Shown here piece by piece: positions 36,649-47,712 of a stretch of DNA of 64,000 nt. This stretch comes from Rhodocyclaceae bacterium (lineage in GTDB: Bacteria; Pseudomonadota; Gammaproteobacteria; Burkholderiales; Rhodocyclaceae), in contig WBUF01000007.1 of the NCBI GenBank assembly GCA_008933825.1, positions 22,029 to 86,028 on the forward strand, in the 5' to 3' direction. How positions within the stretch are numbered: the stretch's first letter is position 1; each line of letters begins with the position of its first letter. The translations under genes and the position numbers were made by a program. The notes below the pieces were generated by a model. That model was not told the DNA's origin. It was given only the letters and a program-made list of their open reading frames with translations, and ran no database searches.

Positions 36649-38841
36649 TCAGTACTTGATTCTGGCGTAATAGGTGCGCTCGGCCGCCTCGCGCGCTTCG
36701 CGCAGCGTGCGGATGCCCATTGCACCGAGCAGCGGGATCATCCTGAGGAACGCCTCGCCGGTAACGATGGCATCGCCCAGCGCGGTGTGGCGGCCGATGA
36801 CGTTGATGCCGAGCCGCGCGCAGATCGACTCCAGCTTGTGCGATTCCTGGTTGGGATGGATCACGGCGGAGAGCAGCAGCGTGTCCAGCACCGGGTGTCG
36901 GAAGCAGATGCCGGTCGACTCCTCCTTCAGCTGCAGAAAGCGCATGTCGAAGGCGGCGTTATGGGCGACGAGCACCGTATCCTCGCAGAAGGCGTGAAAC
37001 AGGGGCAGCACCTTGTCGAGCGTGGGCTGGCCGGCCACCATGTCCTCGGTGATGCCGTGGATGGGAATGCCTTCCGGCCGCAGCGGCCGGCGCGGATCGA
37101 TGATCTGGTCGATGCTCTCGCTGCGCAGCAGGCGGCCGTTCACGATGCGCGTGGCGCCGATCTGGATGATCTCGTCGCCGGCAGAAGGTTCCAGCCCGGT
37201 GGTTTCGGTGTCGAAGACGGTGTAGGTCAGTTCGGTGAGCAGCCGGTCGTCCAGGGCGCGGCTCTCCGCGGTCTGGCGGAACAGGTTGAAGTCGTAGTAT
37301 TCGGGGCGGCTCTCCGCGTGCATCAGAGTCGCCGACTCGACGGATTCCTGCGGCGTGGCGGCGGGAATCAGCATGCGGATGAAGGCGCGGTGCGAGGCCT
37401 TCTCGCGCTCGAACCATATCTCGCCATCGTGCCGCTCGATCACCTCGCGCAGGGTGAGCGGGCTGTTCTCGCCCGCCACGTTCATCGGGTCGATCTCCCA
37501 GGCGAGCAGCGTCTGGCTGCCGACGACGGCGCCGGACCATATCAAGTCGAGCTGGGTGAGCCGGCCTGCCGGCGCCATCCGGAAGCGCAGCTCGCGGATG
37601 CCGTATTCGTCGCGCAGCCGCGACGCCAGGTAGGTCACGCCCTGCAGGAGGGAGAAGCTATCCACCTTGACCCAAAGCCCGTCGGCCACCTGCTCGATCT
37701 TGGTGGGCAAATCGAGCTTCTTTTCGATGCGCCGCTGGGCCGCGGCGACGAAGTCCTCGCCCAGCATGTCCTCGAGCGGCCAGCGCGCCTTGAGCGCGCC
37801 GGCAAACTCGCTGACGGTCTGGTCCAGCCGCTTGCCCATGGCGCCGACCTCGTCGCGAATGATGCCGACGAAACGCTCGCGCATGTCGGCGCCCATGTCC
37901 GGGTATTCGAGCAGGTTCTCCACCGCGGCGCGAACATTGCCCAGCGAGGCGCGGCTGCCCTCGGTGAGCGATTGCAGCAGGGCATCGCGCTTGCTCTCCA
38001 GTTCGAAATTGCGCGTGATGTTGTCGAGCAGGAGGACGTAACCAGCGACGGATCGTTCGCGTTCGCCCGACTGCCCTTCCTCGCGAACCGCGCCAAGAAC
38101 CGGCGCCATCTGAACGCGGATGAGCTGCCCGGCCCGGCTGGCAGTGACGAAATTCGCCAGCGGCTGCTGGCTGCCGCGCGCCAGGCGCTGCTGGATGCTC
38201 TCCAGCGCGTGGGTGATCAGGTTGCGATCGAGCACGGCAAAGATCGAGCGGCCGAGCCCAATGAGCGCGCTGCCGGCAGCGGCCGGCTCGCCCTCCGCCA
38301 GCGCCCTGAACTGGAGGCGGGCCCGATTGTTGTAGAGCAGGATGCGGCCGTCCAGGTTGCACACCACAACGCTCTGCGTCAGTTCGGACATGAGCGCGCC
38401 CAGGCGGTTCTTCTCTTCCTCGATCGAGGTTTTCGCCTCGCGGATGCGCTCCTCGACGTCACGCTGCAGGGATTCGCGCTGCTCGGCCAGCGCGTTCACC
38501 ACCTGCGCCAGGGTGCGGATTTCCGGAGCGCCGATTGCCTGCAGACGCAGGCCGGGATTCGAATTCACCATGACCAGCGCCTGCTCGCGCAACGTCAGGG
38601 GGGCCTGCACATAGGCGCGGAAGACCGCATGCACGATCATGCCGAGAAACGCCCAGGCCATCAGGATGATCAGAATCGACAATTCCAGGCGCGGCTTCAG
38701 TATGGCGACGAACGCCAGCCGCTCGTCTTCCTGCATATCGGCCCACAGTACGGCGCCGAGCGCACCGAAAAGCAGTGCCAGCAGCAGGTAGATGCCGGCC
38801 AGGATGAGGGCCAGCTTGAGCTTGCCGGGTTGGGCTGCCAT
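36649..38841 (-). CDS. Membrane sensor-kinase-like/DEDDh exonuclease fusion
   Basis: 730 residues. Two membrane helices lie at about 9-33 and 55-73, followed by a coiled-coil (about 115-150), a PAS-like segment (about 150-250), a kinase-like dimerisation/ATPase region without a recognisable H-box (about 280-480) and a C-terminal DnaQ-like 3'-5' exonuclease. The exonuclease has FDTETTGL (Exo I), HNAAFDMRFL (Exo II) and HTALGDA (Exo III), so it looks catalytically intact. The histidine-kinase portion seems degenerate. Sits 7 bases after the CheY-like regulator gene. Fusion of this kind recurs next to acetate loci, but its nucleic-acid target is unknown. Confidence 0.8.
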   Translation of the reverse strand: MAAQPGKLKLALILAGIYLLLALLFGALGAVLWADMQEDERLAFVAILKPRLELSILIILMAWAFLGMIVHAVFRAYVQAPLTLREQALVMVNSNPGLRLQAIGAPEIRTLAQVVNALAEQRESLQRDVEERIREAKTSIEEEKNRLGALMSELTQSVVVCNLDGRILLYNNRARLQFRALAEGEPAAAGSALIGLGRSIFAVLDRNLITHALESIQQRLARGSQQPLANFVTASRAGQLIRVQMAPVLGAVREEGQSGERERSVAGYVLLLDNITRNFELESKRDALLQSLTEGSRASLGNVRAAVENLLEYPDMGADMRERFVGIIRDEVGAMGKRLDQTVSEFAGALKARWPLEDMLGEDFVAAAQRRIEKKLDLPTKIEQVADGLWVKVDSFSLLQGVTYLASRLRDEYGIRELRFRMAPAGRLTQLDLIWSGAVVGSQTLLAWEIDPMNVAGENSPLTLREVIERHDGEIWFEREKASHRAFIRMLIPAATPQESVESATLMHAESRPEYYDFNLFRQTAESRALDDRLLTELTYTVFDTETTGLEPSAGDEIIQIGATRIVNGRLLRSESIDQIIDPRRPLRPEGIPIHGITEDMVAGQPTLDKVLPLFHAFCEDTVLVAHNAAFDMRFLQLKEESTGICFRHPVLDTLLLSAVIHPNQESHKLESICARLGINVIGRHTALGDAIVTGEAFLRMIPLLGAMGIRTLREAREAAERTYYARIKY

Positions 38842-38848
38842 GAAACGC

Positions 38849-39220
38849 TCAGGATTCGCCGAGAATCTGCCTCACTTGCGCGATCAGGTCCTTGGTCGAA
38901 AACGGCTTCGTCATGTAGGCGTCGGCACCCAGGGCGGTACCCTTGGCGACCTCCGTATCCCGTCCCTTGGCGGTAAGCATGACGATCTTCACGGCCTGCA
39001 GGCCGGGATTGGCGCGGATCGTCTGGCACACCTCGAAGCCGTTTTTCTTCGGCAGCATGATGTCGAGCAGCACCAGGTCGGGCCGCTTCTCCTCGACCGA
39101 TTTCAGGGCCGCCTCCCCGTCCGTGGCCACGGCCACATCGAAGCCCTCGCGCTTCATGAGGAACTCGAGGGAAACCACGATATTCGGTTCATCGTCGACG
39201 ATCAGTATCCGCTTAGTCAT
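38849..39220 (-). CDS. Stand-alone receiver-domain response regulator
   Basis: 123 residues, receiver domain only. Acidic pair Asp9-Asp10, phospho-acceptor Asp53 (LVLLDIML) and Lys in MTKPFS near 103. No DNA-binding output domain. Overlaps the SSF-histidine kinase by 8 bases, so it is the likely cognate partner. It may act by protein contact, for example with the DUF294 or exonuclease fusion encoded next. Confidence 0.93.
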   Translation of the reverse strand: MTKRILIVDDEPNIVVSLEFLMKREGFDVAVATDGEAALKSVEEKRPDLVLLDIMLPKKNGFEVCQTIRANPGLQAVKIVMLTAKGRDTEVAKGTALGADAYMTKPFSTKDLIAQVRQILGES

Positions 39221-41981
39221 TTTGTCTTCTCTCCTCTTGGCGTGCTTCGCCCGCATCCAGGGGCAGGGTGAACGAGAACGTCGCCCCCTTGCCCAGACTG
39301 CTTTTCACCCACAGCCGCCCGCCGAAATGCTCGACGATCTGGCGGCTGATCGGCAGACCCAACCCGGTTCCCTGCGGCTTGGCCGTCATGGTGTCGCCGA
39401 CCTGGCGGAATTTCTCGAACACGGTGGGCTGGTCCGCCTCGGCTATGCCCGCCCCGTTGTCCTCGACATCCACCCGCGCTGCACCACCTTCGGCAAAGAG
39501 TCGTACCGTTACACGCCCCCTATCCTCTTCGCAGAATTTGACCGCATTTGCCAGCAGGTTCAGCATGACCTGGATCAAGCGGTCGCGATCCGCCCGCACG
39601 CTGGGCACATCCCCGGCGAGGCGTTTTTCGAGACCGATCCGCTTGTCTGCGAACAGCGACGAGGTCGCCGCGAGGGATTCCTCGATCACCTCGCGCAGGT
39701 CGATGTCGGCAGTATGCCACTCGGCGTTGCCCGACTCGATCTTGGCCATGTCGAGCACCTGGTTGATGAGTCGCGTCAGGCGCTCCGTCTCCTTGACGAT
39801 GATGGCGAGAAACTTGCGACGATTTTCCAGGTTGGTCTTCGGGTCCTCCAGCAGTATCTCCGAGAAGGCGCGTATCGAGGTGAGCGGCGTGCGCAGTTCG
39901 TGCGTCACCGTCGACATGAAATCGTCCTTCATGCGGTCCAGCTCCTTCAGTCGCTCGTTGGCAGCGCGCAGCTCGGCGGTTGCCTCCTCCAGTTCATGCG
40001 ACTTCTGTTCCACCTGCCGTGAATAGGCGCGCACCTGGGAGGCTTCGTCGAGGATGTTCATGACCTCGTCGATGCCGAGCGGTTCCTCTTTCACGACCGA
40101 GGCGACCATGACCCGGGCAGATGCTCCGCCGATGGCGCCCGCCAGCAGGGTCTCGGCATAATGCACCAGGTCGGCATTCGCCTCCAGTTGGTCGATCGAC
40201 GCCACGCCGCGACGCCGGGCGTAGATCAGAAAGGCATCGCGGGCGCGCTCCGGCCCGAGGAAGCGGCCAATCAGCGGCAGCAGGTCCTGCACCTGTGCGC
40301 TGCCGCGCCAGAAGCGCGAACGCTGGTCGCCCTCGGTATGCCGGAAGGCATCGACGAACAGCGTCGCCTGGCTCGTTTCGACCACGTCCGGCCGCCTGCG
40401 CAGCGAGACGGCGACATAGCAGCCGATGTTGGCCAGCATGCTCCAGAACAGGCTGTGCGGTATCTCGCCCAGTCCGCTCAGCCCGAACAGCTGCTGCGGC
40501 TTGAGCAGGCCGATGCCGAACAGGCCTTCGCTGATGAAACTCAGGGAGAGCCATCCCGACTTGGCGAAGGAAGGCAGCAGCAGCGTGTAGACCCAGACGG
40601 CGAAACCGGCGACCAGCCCGGCAATGGCGCCCTGGCGCGTGCCGCCCTTCCAGTAGATGCCGCCGACGATGGACGGCGCAAACTGCGCCACGGCGGCAAA
40701 CGAGATGAGCCCGATGCCGACCAGCGCATAAGCCTCCCCCGCCGCGCGGAAGTAGATGTAGCCGAGCAGCAGAATGGCCGCGATCGCCCAGCGGCGTATC
40801 GACAGCAGCAGCCAGGACAGGTCCTGCTCTTCGTGCAGGCGCAACGACTTCCACCGCAGCAGCACCGGCATCACCAGGTCGTTGCAGACCATCGTCGACA
40901 GCGCGATCGTCTCCACGATGACCATGCCGGTGCCGGCGGAGAGACCGCCGATGTACACCAGCAGGGCCAGGGCCTCCTGCTGCTCCGCCATCGGCAGCGT
41001 CAACACGAAAGTGTCGGCATCGACGCTGCCGTCTGGGAAGTGCAGCAGGCCGCCCACGGCAATCGGCAGCACAAAGATGTTGATCAGCAGCAGATACAGC
41101 GGAAACAGCCAGATGGCGCGCGCCAAGTGGCGTTCATTCACGTTCTCGACCACCGAAATCTGGAACTGGCGCGGCAGGAACATGATGGAGAGCATGGACA
41201 GGAAGGTCAGCGACCACCAGCTGCCGTAGCTGGCGCCGGTGTCGTCCACCGTCATCAGCGCCTTCAACCTCGGCACCAGCTCGGCACGATCGAAGATGTC
41301 GTCGAAGCCGTCATAGAGGAAGAAGGTGACGAAAATGCCGACGGCCACGAAGGCCAGCAGCTTGACCAGGGACTCGAAGGCGATTGCCGCCACCATTCCT
41401 TCGTGCCGCTCGGTGGCATCGAGGTGTCGCGTGCCGAAAAGGATGGTGAAGGCGGCCAGGATCAGGGCGATGTAGAGCGCGCTGTCCTGGAGCAGCGGCT
41501 GCGCCGCGGCCCGCGCCGGCATGACGATGTCCGGGTAGTGCAGCAGGATGGTGAAGCTGTTCGAGACCGCCTTCAGCTGCAGGGAAATGTAGGGGACGAT
41601 GCCGATCACGGCGATGATCGTCACCAGGCCGCCGAGCAGATGGCTCTTGCCGTAGCGCGAGGAGACGAAGTCGGCGATCGAGGTGATGCGGTTGGCTTTG
41701 CTGATGCGGATGATCTTCAGCATGACGAACCACCACAGGCCGGCCATCAGCGTCGGCCCGAGGTAGATCGGCAGGAAGCCGATGCCGGTCGACGCAGCCC
41801 GTCCGACGCTGCCGTAGAAGGTCCACGTCGTGCAATACACCGCCAGCGAAAGGGCGTAGATGGTCGGATTGGCAATGATGGAACGGCCGGCATCGGCGCG
41901 CTTGTCGCCGTAATAGGCAATGGCGAACAGCACGCCCAGGTAGGCGAAGGACACGCTGGCGATGACCCAGGACTGGAGCAC
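39213..41981 (-). CDS. Sodium:solute symporter-linked histidine kinase (CbrA/CrbS-like)
   Basis: 922 residues. A sodium/solute symporter domain with about 13 helices spans 1-500 (for example YCTTWTFYGSVGRAAS and MFLPRQFQISVVENVNERHL). A coiled linker leads to a histidine kinase: H694 in STVTHELRTPL, an N box in LLANAVKF and G boxes DNGAGI and GTGLGLPI. The family includes CbrA (histidine, carbon-nitrogen control) and CrbS (acetate, acs control). The acs gene next door favours acetate sensing or uptake. Preceded by a small membrane protein gene with 5 bases between. Confidence 0.92.
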   Translation of the reverse strand: MLQSWVIASVSFAYLGVLFAIAYYGDKRADAGRSIIANPTIYALSLAVYCTTWTFYGSVGRAASTGIGFLPIYLGPTLMAGLWWFVMLKIIRISKANRITSIADFVSSRYGKSHLLGGLVTIIAVIGIVPYISLQLKAVSNSFTILLHYPDIVMPARAAAQPLLQDSALYIALILAAFTILFGTRHLDATERHEGMVAAIAFESLVKLLAFVAVGIFVTFFLYDGFDDIFDRAELVPRLKALMTVDDTGASYGSWWSLTFLSMLSIMFLPRQFQISVVENVNERHLARAIWLFPLYLLLINIFVLPIAVGGLLHFPDGSVDADTFVLTLPMAEQQEALALLVYIGGLSAGTGMVIVETIALSTMVCNDLVMPVLLRWKSLRLHEEQDLSWLLLSIRRWAIAAILLLGYIYFRAAGEAYALVGIGLISFAAVAQFAPSIVGGIYWKGGTRQGAIAGLVAGFAVWVYTLLLPSFAKSGWLSLSFISEGLFGIGLLKPQQLFGLSGLGEIPHSLFWSMLANIGCYVAVSLRRRPDVVETSQATLFVDAFRHTEGDQRSRFWRGSAQVQDLLPLIGRFLGPERARDAFLIYARRRGVASIDQLEANADLVHYAETLLAGAIGGASARVMVASVVKEEPLGIDEVMNILDEASQVRAYSRQVEQKSHELEEATAELRAANERLKELDRMKDDFMSTVTHELRTPLTSIRAFSEILLEDPKTNLENRRKFLAIIVKETERLTRLINQVLDMAKIESGNAEWHTADIDLREVIEESLAATSSLFADKRIGLEKRLAGDVPSVRADRDRLIQVMLNLLANAVKFCEEDRGRVTVRLFAEGGAARVDVEDNGAGIAEADQPTVFEKFRQVGDTMTAKPQGTGLGLPISRQIVEHFGGRLWVKSSLGKGATFSFTLPLDAGEARQEERRQND

Positions 41982-41986
41982 GGATG

Positions 41987-42190
41987 CTATTCCTGCCGAT
42001 GCTCAATCACCCAGGCCATCAGGCCGATCAGCAGCCCCCAGGCACCGAACAGGAAAAGGTACAGCAGCGGTATGTCGAGCAACTCGCCCGTCTTGTTGAA
42101 CAGGGCGATGACCGGATAATTGAACAGCACGCAGCCGAACAGGAAGACCGCCACCAGGCGCTGCCCCGTGAGGATGGAGCGTTTCATCAT
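41987..42190 (-). CDS. Small two-helix membrane protein (CbrX-like position)
   Basis: 67 residues. Two hydrophobic segments: LVAVFLFGCVLFNYPVIALF (about 12-31) and LLYLFLFGAWGLLIGLMAWV (about 42-61). Ends EHRQE. Good SD (GGAGGA, 7 bases before ATG 42190). It ends 5 bases before the SSF-kinase gene, the position of CbrX in Pseudomonas, a small membrane protein coupled to CbrA. That equivalence is by position and size only. Confidence 0.75.
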   Translation of the reverse strand: MMKRSILTGQRLVAVFLFGCVLFNYPVIALFNKTGELLDIPLLYLFLFGAWGLLIGLMAWVIEHRQE

Positions 42191-42221
42191 GGCAAGTTCC
42201 TCCGCTGATACCCCGTACCGG

Positions 42222-42227
42222 ATTATA
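42222..42227 (-). promoter_or_regulatory. -10 element for the SSF-kinase operon
   Basis: Consensus TATAAT on the minus strand, 31 bases upstream of the small membrane-protein ATG. It follows directly after the acs terminator. No good -35 at 16-18 bases, so an activator may be needed. Confidence 0.4.
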
Positions 42228-42232
42228 GGGTG

Positions 42233-42260
42233 AAAAAAAGGGCGTCATGCGACGCCCTTG
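42233..42260 (-). terminator. Intrinsic terminator of acs
   Basis: On the minus strand AAGGGCGTC and GACGCCCTT form a perfect stem around a 4-base loop and are followed by a run of T. It lies 22 bases past the acs stop. Confidence 0.85.
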
Positions 42261-42281
42261 TTCAATCCGTCGGGCAAGCGC

Positions 42282-44249
<1,968 letters not shown>

Positions 44250-44503
44250 CTCTGCACCTCTCCTCTGGCAATTACTGGATTACGTGGCGAGCCACCCGCA
44301 AAGCTTCGAGACAGCCGATTTCGCTGGGTTGAATAACGTCCTTGAATCGGCCCATTCTAGCGAAAGATACAATTTAACGTCAAAAGCTTACGTCGGTCTT
44401 ACAGTGCCCCGCGGGAGATCCAGCGGACTCGGCAGCATCTGTCGCATTGCAACATGGGTGATAGAATTTGCCATTGAATTCAAACCTCCTCTCCTGGAAA
44501 AGC
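44250..44503. other. Divergent intergenic region, acs and UPF0114 gene
   Basis: The 254 bases hold the control region of both genes. A GTGGCGAGCCAC palindrome (44284-44295) lies about 35 bases from the acs start. No strong sigma-70 promoter stood out and no gene is visible; the open frames seen are shadows. Confidence 0.5.
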
Positions 44504-45037
44504 ATGACAAAACCAGTCCAACGATCCCTCAAGGCCATGGAAGGATTCATCTTCTGGAGCCGCTGGCTGCAAGCGCCGCTGTACATCGGCCTGATCATCG
44601 CCCAGGGCGTCTATGTCTACCAGTTCATGGTGGAACTGAGCCACCTCGTCGGCAAGATCGGCAACCTGAACGATACCGACGTGATGCTCATCGTGCTGGG
44701 CCTGATCGACGTGGTCATGATCGCCAACCTGCTCGTCATGGTTATCATCGGCGGCTACGAGACCTTCGTCTCCAGCCTCGACCTGGAAGGCCATCCGGAC
44801 CAGCCCGAGTGGCTGTCGCACGTCAACGCCGGCGTGCTCAAGATCAAGCTGTCCACCGCCATCATCAGCATCTCGTCGATCCACCTGCTGAAGACCTTCA
44901 TCAACGCCGCGAACATGGCCGACCGGGCCATTCTCTGGCAAGTGGTGATCCACGTCACCTTCCTCGTCTCGGCGCTGACCATGGCCTGGACAGACAAGAT
45001 CATGACCAGTTCGTTGCTGATGGCTAAGAAACACTGA
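44504..45037 (+). CDS. UPF0114 family membrane protein (YqhA-like)
   Basis: 177 residues with three hydrophobic segments, including LYIGLIIAQGVYVYQFM and IVLGLIDVVMIANLLVMVII, and the family sequence GGYETFVS. YqhA-type proteins are inner-membrane proteins of unresolved role. Start 44504 is preferred; ATG 44468 gives a non-homologous extension. Ends 11 bases before the fumarase gene, so co-transcription is likely. Confidence 0.88.
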   Translation: MTKPVQRSLKAMEGFIFWSRWLQAPLYIGLIIAQGVYVYQFMVELSHLVGKIGNLNDTDVMLIVLGLIDVVMIANLLVMVIIGGYETFVSSLDLEGHPDQPEWLSHVNAGVLKIKLSTAIISISSIHLLKTFINAANMADRAILWQVVIHVTFLVSALTMAWTDKIMTSSLLMAKKH

Positions 45038-45048
45038 AAGGATTCCGC

Positions 45049-46575
45049 ATGGCAACCATCCGCCAGGAAGATTTCATCCAGAGCATCGCCGACGCTTTCC
45101 AGTACATCAGCTTTTACCATCCGGCCGACTACATCCGGGCGCTCGCTGCCGCCTACGAACGCGAGCAGAGCAGTGCTGCCAAGGACGCCATCGCGCAGAT
45201 TCTCGTCAACTCGCGCATGTGCGCCGAAGGCCACCGGCCGATCTGCCAGGACACGGGCATCGCCGTAGTCTTCCTCAAGATCGGCATGAATGCGCGCTGG
45301 GACGCGACAATGGGCGTGCAGGAAATGGTCGACGAGGGCGTCCGCCGCGCCTACAACAACCCGGACAATCCGCTGCGCGCTTCCGTGCTGCTCGACCCGG
45401 CCGGCGCGCGCGCCAACTCGAAGGACAACACGCCGGCCGTGGTGCACACCGAAATCGTCACTGGCAATCATGTCGAGGTCATCTGCGCGGCCAAGGGCGG
45501 CGGTTCCGAAAACAAATCGAAGTTCCAGGCCCTCAATCCCTCCGACTCCATCGTCGACTGGGTGCTGAAGACCGTGCCGACCATGGGCGCCGGCTGGTGC
45601 CCGCCGGGCATTCTCGGCATCGGCATCGGCGGCACGCCGGAGAAGGCCATGCTGCTCGCCAAGGAGTCGCTCATGGCGCCGGTGGACATCCATGAACTGG
45701 TCGCGCGGGGGCAAAGGGGTGAAAAACTCAGCCGCGTCGAGGAACTGCGCCTCGAACTCTACGACAAGGTCAATGCCCTGGGCATCGGCGCCCAGGGCCT
45801 CGGCGGCCTCACCACGGTGCTCGACGTGAAGATCCTCGACTACCCGACGCACGCTGCCTCGCTGCCGGTGGCGATGATCCCCAACTGTGCCGCGACCCGC
45901 CATGTGCACTTTCACCTCGACGGGTCGGGTCCGGCCAGGCTCGATCCGCCCAGCCTCGAGGACTGGCCGCGCATCACCTACGATGCCAGCAAGGGCCGGC
46001 GTGTCGATCTCGACACGGTGACGCGCGCGGAGGTGGCGAACTGGCAGCCGGGAGAAGTCCTGCTCCTCAACGGCAAGCTGCTTACCGGCCGCGATGCCGC
46101 CCACAAGCGCCTGATCGACATGCTGAACAAGGGTGAAAAGCTGCCGGCGGACTTCACCAACCGATTCATCTACTACGTCGGCCCGGTCGACCCGGTGCGC
46201 GACGAAGTCGTCGGCCCGGCCGGCCCCACCACCGCCACTCGCATGGACAAGTTCACCCGCCAGATGCTGGAACAAACCGGGCTGCTCGGCATGGTCGGCA
46301 AGGCCGAGCGCGGCCCGGCTGCCATCGAGGCGATCCGCGACAACAAGGCGGTGTATCTGATGGCCGTCGGCGGCGCCGCCTACCTCGTATCGAAAGCCAT
46401 CCGCGCGGCGCGCGTCCTGGCCTTCGCCGAACTCGGCATGGAAGCCATCTACGAATTCGTGGTGAAGGACATGCCGGTCACGGTGGCGGTCGACTCGCGG
46501 GGCAACTCGGTGCACCAGACCGGTCCACGCGAATGGCAGATGCGCATCGGCAAGATACCGGTGGTGAAGGGCTGA
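45049..46575 (+). CDS. Class I fumarate hydratase (4Fe-4S)
   Basis: 508 residues. Candidate cluster Cys residues lie in CQDTGIA (about 67), WCPPGILGIGIGG (about 184) and MIPNCAATRH (about 282). Converts fumarate to malate in the TCA cycle. It is the single-chain long form, oxygen-sensitive compared with class II FumC. Ends in a palindrome shared with the convergent regulator gene. Confidence 0.93.
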   Translation: MATIRQEDFIQSIADAFQYISFYHPADYIRALAAAYEREQSSAAKDAIAQILVNSRMCAEGHRPICQDTGIAVVFLKIGMNARWDATMGVQEMVDEGVRRAYNNPDNPLRASVLLDPAGARANSKDNTPAVVHTEIVTGNHVEVICAAKGGGSENKSKFQALNPSDSIVDWVLKTVPTMGAGWCPPGILGIGIGGTPEKAMLLAKESLMAPVDIHELVARGQRGEKLSRVEELRLELYDKVNALGIGAQGLGGLTTVLDVKILDYPTHAASLPVAMIPNCAATRHVHFHLDGSGPARLDPPSLEDWPRITYDASKGRRVDLDTVTRAEVANWQPGEVLLLNGKLLTGRDAAHKRLIDMLNKGEKLPADFTNRFIYYVGPVDPVRDEVVGPAGPTTATRMDKFTRQMLEQTGLLGMVGKAERGPAAIEAIRDNKAVYLMAVGGAAYLVSKAIRAARVLAFAELGMEAIYEFVVKDMPVTVAVDSRGNSVHQTGPREWQMRIGKIPVVKG

Positions 46576-46587
46576 GGGGATCAGCCC
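46569..46587. terminator. Palindrome spanning convergent stop codons
   Basis: GGGCTGA-GGGGA-TCAGCCC, perfect 7-bp stem; both arms contain the stop codons of the two opposing genes. No U-tract. A weak bidirectional terminator, like 8452-8469. Confidence 0.35.
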
Positions 46588-47702
46588 AGCTTCTTCAGCT
46601 TCTCTTCGGCCTCATCGACGCTCATGCCGAGCCTGAGTTCGGTATCGATCAGCCTGAGCAAGGGCAGGAGTTGCGCGGCCAGCGAAGTCAGATGCGGCAG
46701 GAGTCCTTCCACATTGCCGGCATTGCAAAGCGCCAGCGCATCCTCGATGCCGACGGCCGGCGGAGATGCCTCCCCACCGTGGGTTGCCGCGCCGGCCTCG
46801 ACCGCACCTTCTTCCTGCGACGCCCGGGTCTCGGCGAGTTGCAGCAGGTGCGTCATGCTCTGCCAGTCGTCGTCCCGGCTGTTGGCAAAACCGAAATTCA
46901 GGCTGACCGCGACGCGCTCGCCGCGGTAGGTGATCGTGGCGTTGCGGATGGTCTGGTCGAGCCGTCCGGCGAAGGCGCGCGCATGATCGAGGCCGATGCC
47001 CGGGCAAACGACCGTAAATTGGGCTGTGGCGGTCTGCGAAACCGTATCCTCAAGCCTGACGCGCTTGGCCAGCACGGCACGGAACTGCTGGATCAGCTGA
47101 TCCATGACGGGGCGGCCCAGCCTGCCGGCGAGGGCTTCGAAACCGTCGATCTCCACCACGATGACGCTGATCTCTCCGCCATGCCGCTGCGCCAGCGCCA
47201 GCGCCTGCCGGCCCTGCTGCTTGAGGTATTCCTCGGTATGCAGGCCGGACTCCGGGTCGACCATGACCTGTCTGGCCATGGCCTCCAGTTCATTGCGCGT
47301 TTGCGCCAGCTTGACCAGCGCGTCAAGCCGCGCCAGCAGCTCCGCCGTGCCGATCCCCTTGGTGATGAAATCCGTGGCGCCGCATTCCTTTGCGCGGATG
47401 CGCGCCGCTTCGTCTTCGTCGCCCGAGATCATGATCACGGGCATCTCACGTATGCGCGCAATCTTCGATTCGCGCACGCGCGCGAGCAATCCATAGCCGT
47501 CGAGCCTGGGCATCGACAGGTCGGAAATCAGCACCTGGATGCCCGGATCGAGCATCAGCGTCTGCCAGCCCGCTTCCCCGTCGCCCTCCTCGCGCACATC
47601 GAACCGTCCCTTGATGAGCTTGACGATGGTCGCTCGCACCATGCGCGAGTCATCGACGATGAGGACGCGCGGCAAGGCGGGGGCGGCAGCCTCGTCGTTC
47701 AT
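46581..47702 (-). CDS. Response regulator with degenerate GGDEF-like domain
   Basis: 373 residues. Receiver domain (about 12-130) with VDD at the N-terminus and phospho-acceptor Asp61 (LISDLSMP). A GGDEF-fold segment follows (about 145-300), but the signature GG(D/E)EF position reads TATAQF, so diguanylate cyclase activity is unlikely. The C-terminal 60 residues are not recognised. It may bind c-di-GMP or another partner. Not linked to an adjacent kinase. Confidence 0.82.
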   Translation of the reverse strand: MNDEAAAPALPRVLIVDDSRMVRATIVKLIKGRFDVREEGDGEAGWQTLMLDPGIQVLISDLSMPRLDGYGLLARVRESKIARIREMPVIMISGDEDEAARIRAKECGATDFITKGIGTAELLARLDALVKLAQTRNELEAMARQVMVDPESGLHTEEYLKQQGRQALALAQRHGGEISVIVVEIDGFEALAGRLGRPVMDQLIQQFRAVLAKRVRLEDTVSQTATAQFTVVCPGIGLDHARAFAGRLDQTIRNATITYRGERVAVSLNFGFANSRDDDWQSMTHLLQLAETRASQEEGAVEAGAATHGGEASPPAVGIEDALALCNAGNVEGLLPHLTSLAAQLLPLLRLIDTELRLGMSVDEAEEKLKKLG

Positions 47703-47712
47703 GACGGCCCGG

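Noticed and set aside
36619..38976. 785-codon plus-strand frame opposite the exonuclease fusion
   Set aside because: Antisense shadow; the composition is Gln/His/Arg-rich without domains.
44380..44598. 72-codon minus frame between acs and the UPF0114 gene
   Set aside because: It runs antisense into the UPF0114 gene, with no SD and no family resemblance.
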